Origin: Selaginella moellendorffii
Taxonomy: Eukaryota; Streptophyta; Lycopodiopsida; Selaginellales; Selaginellaceae
Assembly (NCBI RefSeq): GCF_000143415.4
Contig: NW_003314313.1
Span: forward strand, 1,048,334-1,112,333
Length of the DNA stretch: 64,000 nucleotides
Direction of reading: 5' to 3'
Positions 21,191-31,627 of the stretch are shown here, piece by piece; position 1 is the first letter of the stretch, and every line of letters begins with the position of its first letter. The position numbers and the translations under genes were made by a program. Below the pieces are notes generated by a model that searched no databases, had not been told where the DNA came from, and was given only the letters and a program-made list of their open reading frames with translations.

Positions 21191-23098
21191 TCACTTCTTA
21201 TACTCTGGAGGTGGCGGCGCAAAAGGTGGCGGCGATGGATATTGGTAGTAATTATCTGGTGACGATGGTGGTGGTGGTGGAGGCGGCGGAGGTGGCGGGG
21301 AGTGATAAGGCGGGGGTGGAGATGGCGGTGGCGGCGAGAAATAGTAGTGTGGCGATGGAGGAGGCGGTGACTCGTAGTGATACTGTGGCGCCGGCGGCGG
21401 AGGCGACTTCCCAGGAGGCGCCGGCGTTGGCATCCACTCGTTATCGCACGGCGGTGACGGTGGCGGTGGTGAGTGGTAAACAGGCGGCGACGGTGATGGT
21501 GGTGGTGGGGAGGGATAGACCAGGGGAGGCGATGGCGGCGGTGGTGAGGGGTAAATGTGGGCCACTGGTGGTGGTGGTGAGGGTGATGGCGGAGGAGGCG
21601 AGGGGTAAATCTGTGGCGGCGGTGGCGATGGTGAAGGCGGAGGTGGTGGTGGGGAGGAGTAAATGTGTGGCGGCGGAGGAGAGTAGAAATGGGGCGGTGG
21701 CGGTGGTGGTGAGTGGACAGGAGGCGGAGGCGGTGGTGGAGGCGGCGGTGAATAGACTGGAGGTGGCGGCGGTGGGGGAGGTGGTGGCGGAGGTGGGGAG
21801 TAAACTGGCGGCGGGGGTGGCGGTGGTGGCGGTGGTGGGGAGTAAACTGGTGGAGGAGGAGGCGGCGATTGGACCGGAGGTGGCGATGGTGGATGGACTG
21901 GAACCGGAGGGGGTGATTGGACTGGTGGCGGCGATGGAGGAACAATCACTGGCGGCGGTGATGCCCGTGGCGGCGATGGAGGCGGCGACTTGGGGATTGG
22001 GATTGGAACAGGGGATGGGATGAATGGCGTGGGATAGCACGAGAGTGGCTCCTCCTTGTAGAACCTACATTCGTCGGCGGGCCTCTGCGCTGGCTGGCCC
22101 GCGATGCAATTGCCCGAATCATCAAACACGATACCTCTTCTCGATCGCAAGCAGTGGCTGCTGACGCTGGTGAAGAAATTGTCCGCGATGGAGAGGTTCC
22201 TCAAGCTGGGGAGGTCGCAAATCGCCGCCGGGACGGGGCCAGTGAAGAGATTGTGCGCGAGGATGAGCTCCTCGACGCGACCCATCCTGGAGATGGATGT
22301 GGGCAGCTCGCCCCCGAGGAGATTGAAGCTCACATCGAAGACGGTGGCCGAGGAGAGGAGCCCAGTGCCAAATGGGAGGCAGCCAGAGAACTCGTTGTTG
22401 AGGATGATGAGCTCTTCCAGCGTTCTCGACATGTTGCCGATGCTGGCCGGGATCTTGCCCTGGAGGTTGTTGTTGGCGAGCACGATCACGCTGGCGGGCG
22501 AGGATCCAAAGCTCTCCGGGATCTCGCACTGGAAGCGGTTGTTATTGATGAAGATCGCGTCCAGAGGGCGCTGGAAGAGCTCCTGTGGAACAGAGCCCAT
22601 GAAGAGATTGTAGCGGAGATCCAAGTAGGCTAGGCTGGGGATCTCGAGAACCACCGATGGGAACACCCCGGAGAAGAGATTGTTGCTAAGATCGAGCTCG
22701 AAGAGGAAGGCGAGGCGGCGGAACGAGGATGGGACGGTGCCGCGGAAGAAATTTGTGTTGATGTGGAAGAGCGCGAGGTACTTGAGATTGGCGAGCTCGG
22801 GGACCAATCGACCCGAGAGGCGCGCGTGGTTGAGATCGATGCCAGTGACCGCTCGCTCGTAGGCATTGTCTGGCGATGGCGAGCAAAAGATCCCCTTGTA
22901 GCTACACACATCCGGCCCGATCCACGAGCCGGTTACGTTGCCAGGGTCGGATGTGATTGCCCTCTTCCACGCTTGAATCGCCGCAAACTCATCGCCCACC
23001 AGCGACCCTCGCTGCGCTGACCCAAATCGCGAGAAAGCTCCTAGCACGAGAAGAAGTAGAAGAGGGAGGAGAAGCCTTTGATGTTCTTGCCGCTCCAT
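21191..23098 (-). CDS. Leucine-rich-repeat extensin (LRX-type)
   Basis: A single-exon 635-residue protein. It has an N-terminal signal peptide (about 1-28, poly-Leu core). An N-terminal LRR-capping region follows with 'AFAAIQAWKRAIT'-like text and 'SWIGPDVCSYKGIFC'. About ten LRRs lie between roughly 85 and 330 (for example 'LFHINTNFFRGTVPSSF', 'LAYLDLRYNLFMGSVP'), then a Cys-containing hinge (to about 365) and a long Pro-rich extensin tail (about 370-635) with many Ser-Pro(3-12) blocks and 'VYSPPPP' tyrosines suited to cross-linking. LRX proteins sit in the cell wall; their LRR part binds RALF-type signals and the extensin tail anchors it. The start is the Met before the signal peptide. An out-of-frame ATG lies 5 bases upstream and overlaps the start. 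The complementary strand shows a false 317-codon frame from the repeat bias. Confidence 0.93.
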   Translation of the reverse strand: MERQEHQRLLLPLLLLLVLGAFSRFGSAQRGSLVGDEFAAIQAWKRAITSDPGNVTGSWIGPDVCSYKGIFCSPSPDNAYERAVTGIDLNHARLSGRLVPELANLKYLALFHINTNFFRGTVPSSFRRLAFLFELDLSNNLFSGVFPSVVLEIPSLAYLDLRYNLFMGSVPQELFQRPLDAIFINNNRFQCEIPESFGSSPASVIVLANNNLQGKIPASIGNMSRTLEELIILNNEFSGCLPFGTGLLSSATVFDVSFNLLGGELPTSISRMGRVEELILAHNLFTGPVPAAICDLPSLRNLSIADNFFTSVSSHCLRSRRGIVFDDSGNCIAGQPAQRPADECRFYKEEPLSCYPTPFIPSPVPIPIPKSPPPSPPRASPPPVIVPPSPPPVQSPPPVPVHPPSPPPVQSPPPPPPVYSPPPPPPPPPPPVYSPPPPPPPPPPPPPVYSPPPPPPPPPPVHSPPPPPPHFYSPPPPHIYSSPPPPPPSPSPPPPQIYPSPPPPSPSPPPPVAHIYPSPPPPSPPLVYPSPPPPSPSPPVYHSPPPPSPPCDNEWMPTPAPPGKSPPPPAPQYHYESPPPPSPHYYFSPPPPSPPPPYHSPPPPPPPPPPPSSPDNYYQYPSPPPFAPPPPEYKK

Positions 23099-24307
23099 TG
23101 CATATCCTTTCGCGAGAGAGCTCTTCTCCTCTGTTCGTTCTTACAGTCTATAGCACTCGATCGATCGATCTATCTATCTCTGTCGATCTAGCTTTCTAAA
23201 GTTCTAGAAGAGAGGAAGATCTAAGAGAGAACACCTCCTTTCTCTTTCTCTTCTTCTCTCGCTGGTGTTGTCGATGGATCAATGGATCAGAGCTCTGCGA
23301 CCACTGTTTCCAGTGTGCCTGGAAACTGGAACCACGCAAACCGTGAATGAAAACTTTAGCGCGGCCAGGCCGGGCAGGCAGCTGGACTGACTCGCGAGCG
23401 TATTAATTTATGTAAAACCACGCTCTCTCTTCTTCACTCCCCTCGCTTGATCTTTTTTGAGTGTTCTTTAACGCGTTCTTCTTTGGAATGCCAACTTTTT
23501 ATTTGGAATTTTTTTTGTTTTTTTTTTTTTGCTCTGGCATGGGATAGGATTCTTCCCCGCGGTGGCAGCAACACACACATACACTCGATCGTTAGCGACT
23601 TTCGCAATCATGCAGCAAATCAACGATGGGGATGATGGTTTTCACGCAATTTCTAAGGATTCTCGTTTGAAAAGAGGGGTGTGTCCTGTTTTCTAGTCCA
23701 AGTTTTGGATCTTCTTCGTCCTGGCAAACCCCAACTTTTTCTAAAGACGCGTCGCACGTCGGGTTAGCTAGGTAGGAGCGTGTCTCTTTTTTTTTTTTTT
23801 CGCGAGGTCGCAACTTCGCGCACATCTCCAAGCTGTCATCCACTGGATTCTTTTCAAAGAATCAATCCCGGGAAAATCTCCAAATCTTAGGGTTATGGGG
23901 AGGGAATATGGAATCTAGGTTACAGTTATTCCACTGTTAAAAAAGGACCTGCCTTTTTTTTAAATGCCCTGGCCTGTGTGGCATTTTGTTGCACCCACAA
24001 GACTTTAAATGAGAGAATTGAATGCAGCTACAACATCAGACTGTCTGCAGTAATAGCCAGCAAAGGACCAACCAAGACAAGTTTTCTGGTAGAAGAGAGA
24101 GAACTCACAAGCCCTAAACCTAAAATCAATCTCTAGAGATAGAGCTTGGGGTGTTCTGATCTTGTTCTTGTTGTCCATCCCCCCCTTTGAATTGGGAGGA
24201 TATTTTTTGTGACTCTTTTTGGGTCTAAAGAATGCCTGAAATTTATTGGCATTTACTCCCCAGCAGTGGATCTTTTGCCACCAAACAAAAGGTACTGAAA
24301 CTTCCAC
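23099..24307. promoter_or_regulatory. LRX upstream region and spacer
   Basis: The region upstream of the LRX gene is rich in GA/CT repeats in the transcript leader (23,200-23,265 in the minus sense gives GAGAGAAGAAGAG-like text) and has a 'gatcgatcgatctatctatc' simple repeat near 23,158. Several T-runs follow. No gene recognised to the tRNA. Confidence 0.4.
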
Positions 24308-24379
24308 AGGTCCTGCCGAGATTTGAACTCGGGCTACTGGATTCAGAGTCCAGTGTCCTGACCACTAGACCACAGGACC
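24308..24379 (-). tRNA. tRNA-Gln (anticodon CTG)
   Basis: The minus-strand cloverleaf has acceptor GGTCCTG/CAGGACC, D arm GGTCTAGTGGTCAGGAC, anticodon loop CTCTGAA giving CTG, and T arm CCGAGTTCAAATCTCGG. Length 72 with discriminator T. No intron. Both internal Pol III promoter boxes are intact. Confidence 0.95.
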
Positions 24380-24500
24380 ATGGGTTAGTCTAATCATGAT
24401 TAGATTAGTTTAATTGGAAGAATATGCTCCGACCGTTAAGTTGATCACAGCCGTTGGCTAAAACCTCTTCCGAGGGTTAGGGCTCGTGGTCGCGAGTAGC

Positions 24501-27500
24501 ATGGGGAGTAGCGAGGCGGACGCGTCTTGGCGCGGCTACGTGATCCGGATTGGCGATCGCTGCCCCGAGTATGGGCAGGCGGAAGCTGACGAGCACATTG
24601 TAAGTTTCTTCCATCGCTAGGCATTCGTTCATCCGGGGTCGCAGGAGACGTGCTCCATGGTCATCGCGAGGGATTTGAGGCAGTACGAGGACGAGATTCT
24701 CGATGTAAGTCTGCGGAGAGTGATGCGCCTGGACATTTTGGCCTGAGCCTTGTGTTGCAGGTTTTGATCCAGTGTGCCGAGGAGCTTCCACACAAGCTGC
24801 CCTTTTATGGCGCTGTGGTAAGCTTAAAACCGAGAATCTAGTGGAGAGCTCATCTGTTTTCTTTCGTGAAGGTTGGTCTCACGAACATAGAGGAGGCAAA
24901 TTTTGTTTCTCGAATCGTTGAGAGAGTTCACAGTCGGCTCCAGGTAAATTCTTGCTTCTTCATTTTCTTGAGGAATTCTCAGCTCGTTCCTGTCAGGATG
25001 CACTCAATACCGAGGATTGTAACAGATTGAGAATACTTTTACGGTTCCTGGCGGTGTTGGTAAGGTCGATATATGTTTTTCTTCGCTAGTTTCTCAGACG
25101 TTATGGTTTTTTTTTTCTCTTTTAGATGTGCAATAACGTCATCTCGTCCACCTCCCTCGTTGAAGTGTTTGAAACGCTCCTGTCTTCAGCCGCAACTACT
25201 GTTGATGAAGAAGTTGGAAACCCGGCCTGGCAGCCGCGAGCTGACTTCTACGTTTCGTGTATCCTGTCATCGCTTCCTTGGTGTGGATTCGAGCTGCAAG
25301 AGGTAATGTTGTGTCCTCATACCGGCATCATGGTTAAGAAGATGGTTTTTCTCTGTTGTAGCGAGCTCCGGAGGAGCTTGAGCGGGTTATGGCTGCTGTA
25401 GAGGCATATTTTAGCCTTAGAATGCAGAGACCGGATTCCTTACTCACTCCTTTCTACGTGGATTCTAGTGGAACTTCTCCAATCACGGGTCAAGTACTGT
25501 TCGAAAAGTCTTTCGTCTGCGCGCACTAAAGCTGTTTTCATACAGGACTACGTACAGGAGTTTTGGTCCAGGACACAACAATTGCAACAAGCTGGATGGA
25601 AAGCTGACAGTGGTCTGTTCCTTAAAAAATAATTGGACCTTCTTAATCGTTTATGCTTTTGCCAGTTCCGAGGCCATATGCTTCTTTCGAATCTCGACTA
25701 GTGACGTCTCAGACCCTTCACCAGCTGAAGGCTCTAGCTTGCCCAGCTATACCAAAACCACATACTGGTCCAAAGGATTTGGCTTTTGGGAGGCAAACTC
25801 ATGAAGCGGAAACCAAATACCCTCAAAGAACCGGTCGTTTGCGGGTTTTTCCTCCAGAAAATTCAGAGAAGGTACTTGAAATAACTCTTCTCTTTCCTCG
25901 TACTAATTGTTGTTTTTCTAGGATATGGCCCCTATCGATTGCTTCATTGTGGAAGAGTATTTGCTGGATATAATGTTGTACTTGAATGGGAGGTACGTGG
26001 AAGCTACCATTCGAATCTCTGTAATTACCGGATCGTCTTGTTTAGTCGCAAAGAATGCGCAGCTTTCATGGTAGGGCTGCCTGTGCCATTTCGTTACGAC
26101 TACCTTATGGCTGAAGTTGTTTTCGGACAGGTAAGAAGTTTATTCGCGTCTACAAACCTGATATTTGTTTCTCCGCCAGATGCTTTTACTTCCCAAGCCT
26201 CCTTTTAAGCTGATTTATTACACTATAGTTATTATTGATCTCTGCAAGGTTAGCTTTGTTCCAATCCCCCCCTGTTATCAAGCTTTCTTTTCTTACTTTT
26301 TTTTTTCTATCTTGCAGGCTTTACCTGGTTCTTTTCCGGGCTTGCTTGCTGCGGTCGTACGAAATCTGTTCAGCAGAATTAGTGAGCTAGATGTTGAATG
26401 CAGATCTCGTCTCAGCACATGGCTTTCTCATCACATGTACAGTCCTATATTTTGATTTTGCTTCCATGGTTTTAACAGGCTGCTCGCAGGTCTAATTTTC
26501 AATTTATCTGGCCATGGAGCGATTTTGCTCACGTTGCTGAGCAACCGGCATGGTCACCTCAACGAGTCTTTGTTCAGGAGACGTTGGAGAAGGAAGTTCG
26601 CTTGTCATATTGGGAAAGAGTGAAACAGGCAAGGAATTTGACAATGCTTTGGAGCTTTTCTCACCTGTGAAATCTGAATGGCAGAGTTTGGACGATTCTC
26701 CAAAGCTCTGTGACTTGCTTCCTCCAAAAAACACTCCAGAGTTCAGATTTAGTCGGGACAACCAAGTAGAAGGTTTGGAGACAGAGACGGGGTTTGCTTC
26801 TGAGTTACTGGCACAGATCAAAACAAAGAAGGGAATGAAAGACATAGAGTCGTGGTTTGAAAGCAAGATTGTTCCTGCTGCTGGTCAAAAAGTTGCAATC
26901 GAGATCCTTCTTCAAACACTTCTCAACTTGGGGTCAAAAAGTTTCACACACATGGTCACTGTGCTCGAGAGATATGGTCAACTCATTGCTACGCTTGCAC
27001 CAGATGAGACGTTACAAGTACATGTGATCGACGAGGTTGCCAGGTTCTGGCAGAATTCATCTCAAATGATCGCGATTGTGGTGGACCGCATGATGGGCTA
27101 CAGGTTGGTATCCAATCTGGCAGTTATCAGGTGGTCCTTTAAGGACGAAAACGTTCAAACTTTTCACACTTCTGGCCGGGTCTGGGAGGTAGGCGTTTTT
27201 TGACGAAGGATATTGGACTATGATTAACAGTTTTTCCTGTGTTTCAGCTTCTGGGAAATGCAATCAATAAGGCAGGCAATCGCACCGCAGACCTTCAAAG
27301 GGATGTGGTAAACGCTAAAAGAGCACTAGACGAAGCTGATGGAGCAGTTAGCAAAGCCGAAAGAAACCGATCGAACGTTCAAGAGCTCATTGATTCGGCC
27401 GAGACTGACGATGCACGGAAACAAGCTACGTCTAAGATGGAGTGGGTCAAAACGACGGTTGTAAAAGCAAGAGGTCGACAAACTGCTGCTCAGGATCTAC

Positions 27501-28097
27501 TTGAAACGAAGGAGGCTTTACTCTCGGGAGCTCTCAGGGAGCAAGACGTATGACCTTTAGTTTTCCTTTTTAAAACGTTCGCTAACATACCGAGTTTAAA
27601 TGCAGACGCTTGTGTGTTTGGTGTTCCAGAACCTTGTGTCAACTATATCTTCCAAGCTTTCAAAAAGTGACGCTGATGGTGCTGATACTGCGGAGCCGGA
27701 ACCTATGGATGTCGACGCTGATCCTTCTGCAGCTGCAACAGAAGGCAATAACAACGAGAACAACGAAAACCAGAATGAAAGGTACAAAAAATCGGTTTGA
27801 ATTCTTCCCTAACGCTGGAATCACTACCAGTGTGGCAAGCAAGGGGGAAGATCATCCGAACGAGGAGCTCAAGCACTGGCAAAGATGCACGATGGGACAC
27901 CTTGAGGCATTTTGTCGCCAGTACGCCGCAGAGGTAGGCTACTAGAACTTGGTCTCTGCCTTTCTAAACGGTTCACTCGACAGGTCTGGCAGATGATCGA
28001 GAAACTCGATCAAGAAGTGTTCACGGAAAATGCAAACCAGGAAGTCATCAAAGTTGTCTACTCTGCCATTAAGCGCCCAATCTTGGACAAGAACTAA
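24501..28097 (+). CDS. CBP80: Nuclear cap-binding protein large subunit, CBP80/ABH1
   Basis: A multi-exon gene with short introns (about 45-80 bases). The first exon (24,501-24,599) starts at ATGGGGAGT and reads into a MIF4G-type N-terminus ending DEHI. The next exons give 'LIQCAEELPHKLPFYGAV', then the family-diagnostic 'VFETLLSSAATTVDEE' and 'NPAWQPRADFYVSCILSSLP'. Later exons carry 'PIDCFIVEEYLLDIMLYLNG', 'MLLLPKPPFKLIYYTIVIID', 'FQFIWPWSDFA', 'SKSFTHMVTVLERYGQ' and 'DRMMGYRLVSNLAVIRW', all typical of plant CBP80. It ends 'RPILDKN'. The protein pairs with CBP20 to bind the m7G cap in the nucleus and supports splicing, microRNA processing and export. The start follows a short leader; no better in-frame ATG lies upstream. 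The next gene on the same strand starts 140 bases after the stop. Confidence 0.95.
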
Positions 28098-28236
28098 GAG
28101 GAAAGTATTTCAAACTCACACTTACGTAAGAGCTATAGACCGCGGCAGCCAAGGATCACGTTGATCCTGTATTTTCCCTCTAAAAAATGGTAAAACCCGG
28201 TTAAAGGTTAAATTTTGCTTACTACATAAGCGAGCT

Positions 28237-28968
28237 ATGGCGATGACAGCGTGTTCTTCGGATCCCCAAGGTATGTGTTTGTTCCTATCGCTCGCGCTAT
28301 CTCACAGTTTTACTGCAGTGGCGCTGGATTTCGCGAGGGTGGCTGTGAAGAATATCGTTGCCGGAGGAGGAGGGGAGAATTTGGCTCCGAGCTCCAAAGG
28401 GTTTGCCGCGGCTGCCAGACGCCTCAACACCAACGAGGAAGACGTCCGCCACACTGTCTCGCTATTGTCTCGAGCTCTTGCCCGTGCTGCCAAGCTCAAC
28501 GTTCCCGGGGATCGCATGGTGGATTTCCTCGCTAGATTGGGTTACCAGGATCAAGTAAGCGAGACAATAGCCAGCTTCTACAGCGAGCAGCTCCCATCGA
28601 TTCGATCGGTGGTTTCTTTCCCGCTCGTCACAGCTCCGATATACAAGTCTCTCGAGTGGAGGCTCGATGTGGAGGTACGATTATTTGTTTTCTGTCTGTC
28701 TTGGAAGAAGAAGCTGAAGAACAAAGTTTTTCAGGTTGCGAACCGGAGATCACACAGCCCATCCCGACCATCGTTCCTGCTCAAGCTTACAACCTCTAGT
28801 CCCAGCTTTTTGCGAGGAGTGGATCATCCATCACCGCCCGCGAGAAAAGTTCACTACTTGCAGGCCGACTACAAGACGCTGCGAGAGATTTGTGCGCAGC
28901 TCGAGCAAGCACTGAGCGAGAGCAAGTCGTCGCAAACCCGGCGGATTCTCAGCCAAATCAAAGAGTAG
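28237..28968 (+). CDS. COMM-domain protein, COMMD2-like
   Basis: Three exons: 28,237-28,270, 28,319-28,674 and 28,735-28,968. The introns are 48 and 60 bases, both GT..AG. The product is 207 residues, close to the usual COMMD2 length. The N-terminal helical half reads 'ALDFARVAVKNIV' and 'GFAAAARRLNTNEEDVRHTV'. The C-terminal COMM domain has 'YKSLEWRLDVEVANRR', 'KVHYLQADYKTLREICAQLE' and 'SQTRRILSQIKE'. COMMD proteins form the ten-member ring of the Commander/CCC complex in endosomal recycling; COMMD2 is one ring subunit. The family call is strong; the COMMD2 assignment rests on overall resemblance. Both introns are multiples of three and lack in-frame stops, so the frame stays open across the whole gene; I removed them because the spliced junctions (DPQ|VALDF and DVE|VANR) restore the family sequence. 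Confidence 0.88.
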   Translation: MAMTACSSDPQGMCLFLSLALSHSFTAVALDFARVAVKNIVAGGGGENLAPSSKGFAAAARRLNTNEEDVRHTVSLLSRALARAAKLNVPGDRMVDFLARLGYQDQVSETIASFYSEQLPSIRSVVSFPLVTAPIYKSLEWRLDVEVRLFVFCLSWKKKLKNKVFQVANRRSHSPSRPSFLLKLTTSSPSFLRGVDHPSPPARKVHYLQADYKTLREICAQLEQALSESKSSQTRRILSQIKE

Positions 28969-29154
28969 TCTAGTTTCAAAGCCCTTCCCCAGCTTCCAAT
29001 CAAAGTTTGCTTGTTTAGTGATGGATTCACTTAGAAAAACGAAAGCGTTGACTCCATTGACTCTCATTGACTGTCAAAGTTATCTAAGCCATTAGATCAT
29101 AAAGGTTGAAAGTGTTTTTTTATTGCATTTAGGGTTTGTAAGTATAGGTCGGGT

Positions 29155-31408
29155 ATGGCGCGGGAGAAGAAGAAGCGGAGGAAGCTGCGGCATTCGGACG
29201 ATGAGGAGGCGCGGCGTCACAAATCCAAACACCGGAAACGAGGTAGACATTGCGATCCATCCAGCAACGAGGAAGCCAGCAGCAGTGGCTATAGCAGCAG
29301 CAGTGAGGACGAGAGAAGGAGAAGGAAGCGCAAGGAGAGGAAGAAGGAGAAGAAGAGGAAGGAGAGGAAGAGGAAGGATGATTTAGAGAGCAAGAGCAGG
29401 AGTCTGGAAGTAAATGGCGGTGATGAAGAACTGGTGGCGCCTGAGATTGTGGCAAACGAAATTCTCCTCGAGTTTCCAGCACTCTCCGGCGAGCTCAAGC
29501 AGGTACAGCATTCTTCTCCTATCTAGCAAAGCTTCGATCAATCCTAATTTCGCCTCTTCTTTCTTTTGGCTCAGCTTCTCCATATGGTTGATAGTGGCCA
29601 AGGAGTCGATGTTAGTGGCATCCCGGACGAGAAACTTAGAGAGCTTCTTTTCAAGCTGTTCAAAGCGCTGAAACTTTCGAAGGTAGATCGAGTTTACTTA
29701 CTGCCTGAAGGGTCGAATCCCACGCTCTCGACGTTGGCAGAAGTTTTGAAAGGCGTGCCTGATGCTGCTCCAAAAGAAGAAGAGGAAGCGATCGAAAGAA
29801 AAGAGTCTCATGGGATTGGACCCGCAGAACGTCCTCCGGCTCCCAGGTAGTCGTGTTTAGTTTGCAAAACGCTCGTTTTTTATCTTTCTATCTCTTGCAG
29901 GGTGATAGGTCCGACTATGCCGACTCCAGATATGTTGGCGGCAGCAGCAAGAGTAACAGAGGCCGAGGATGCTTTGAGGTGACTTTCTGAAAAGCTATTT
30001 CGATATAGTATAAGTTTGTATTTCAGAAAAGCGGAAGAAGAACTGGACCAAGATCCTTTTGTTGGTCCTCCTCCGCCCGCAATTGTTGCCGAGGCAGAAT
30101 CTGTAAATGAAGCTGAGCGATTTGAAGAGGTATGTTTCTTCTCCATGTTGGTTATATCTTGAGGAACCTTTTATTCAGGTCACTAGAATACTGGATCCGG
30201 ATATGAGAGATGCGTATCACATCTTGAGCGTCAAGCCAGATGCAACTGCAGAAGTGATCAAGAAAAGGTTCGCTTTTCTTTTTTCTTCCTTCACTCAAGT
30301 CGTGATTTGTGTATCTTTTCTCAGGTACTGGAAGTTGTCGCTCCTCGTTCACCCGGATAAATGCGCTCATCCTCACGCACAAGATGCATTTACAACCATA
30401 AATAAAGCATTCCAAGAGCTTCAAGATCCTGTAAAGGTATGAAAAACATTCGAAAGCCTCCTGTCGTGACTAAAATGCTTAATACCATTCCACAGAGAGC
30501 GGCAATTGACCACACTATATCCGAAAGGAAAAGAAAGGAGGAAGAGGAGGTACTATGGCATTTTGAGGCTATGTGACATGCACCGACGGTCTTGATTTTG
30601 CAGGTTGAGTTGCGGTCCCTTCGGGAGGCTGCTCAGTGGAGGCGCATGCGAGGTACTATTCCACTTTTGTTTTCTCTTTGTGAGCTTAGAACTTCGAGTC
30701 CATTACAGGCGAAATAGCGTTGGCTGGAGATGATGAGCTTCTTGGAACAGCGCCAAAAGCTCCAAGTCGGGACGAATGGATGACTGTTCTTCCACCAGAA
30801 AGACAGGTAACTTCATTCAATGGACTGCGGTGCGTCCAGTAGCACATAAAATATGATGTCTATGTCTACAGGCTGGACCTCCGAGCATGCATTCAACATT
30901 CTTTAGCAAGACTGAGAAGACTGGGCGAGGAGATACGAGCGTATGGACAGACACTCCTCTTGAGAAGGCACAGAAAGCAAAGATGCAGTGAGTGGACGCT
31001 GTTTAACCCGCATGACTTACATCTAATGATCTTATCTTTTTTCTAAACAGGTACCTGGAAGCTTACAATCAGGCTGCNNNNNNNNNNNNNNNNNNNNNNN
31101 NNNNNNNNNNNNNNNNNNNNNNNNNNNNNNNNNNNNNNNNNNNNNNNNNNNNNNNNNNNNNNNNNNNNNNNNNNNNNNNNNNNNNAGTCGAGAAGCATAA
31201 ACGAGAAGCGTCCGAGAAGAAAAACGCCGGGAACAAGAAGAGCCAACCGGTTGAAGATTGGGTTGGAAAGCATCCGTGGAAGCCATGGGACCGAGAGAAC
31301 GATCTGGCAGCAGGGAGGAAGTCCGTGAAACTCGATGCCAAGTCGATGGCACAGGGACTAAGCTCAAGGTTTGGTTCGTCCGGTGCTGGCGAACGGAAGT
31401 TCCTCTAG
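29155..31408 (+). CDS. DnaJ-domain protein with C-terminal DUF3752 (GPALPP-type)
   Basis: About ten short exons. The N-terminus is a very basic Lys/Arg/Ser tract ('MAREKKKRRKLRHSDDEEAR', nuclear-localisation-like). Then come an 'ELLFKLFKALKLSK' helix, an 'IGPTMPTPDML' GPxxP motif, a J domain near the middle ('DAYHILSVKPDATAEVIKKR', then 'LLVHPDKCAHP' with the HPD triad) and a C-terminal DUF3752 module ending 'WKPWDRENDLAAG', 'SVKLDAKSMAQGLSSRFGSS' and 'RKFL'. The J domain should stimulate an Hsp70; DUF3752 proteins of the GPALPP1 type are linked to nuclear RNA processing. A 108-base N gap falls inside the exon after 'YLEAYNQAA', so some residues are missing, but the frame on the far side is clear. 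It converges with the GDSL gene, with 220 bases between stops. Confidence 0.85.
31078..31185. other. Assembly gap (108 N)
   Basis: A run of N inside the DnaJ/DUF3752 gene. Its true length is unknown. It hides part of one exon and possibly an intron. Confidence 1.
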
Positions 31409-31627
31409 ACTATATATCCATGGTTTGTTTCATAAAGATGAATCAAAAGAGACTAAGGTTCTCAAAGCTCGTTCAAAGCCTCGTTCGCCAAAAGATCTAT
31501 ATTGATTCTCTTGATATAATAAATATGTTAAGTTATTAGACAAATTATTGATTAAATTCTTAGAATTTTAGAAGAACAAGAAAAAGAAAAAGAGGAAATT
31601 TAATTAATTGTTAAAAGATTGTAAATT

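Noticed and set aside
21070-22023. 317-codon plus-strand open frame (Ala/Val/Glu-rich) opposite the extensin gene
   Set aside because: It is the complement of the Ser-Pro(n) repeat; the biased codons keep every frame open. The minus-strand LRX protein has clear domains.
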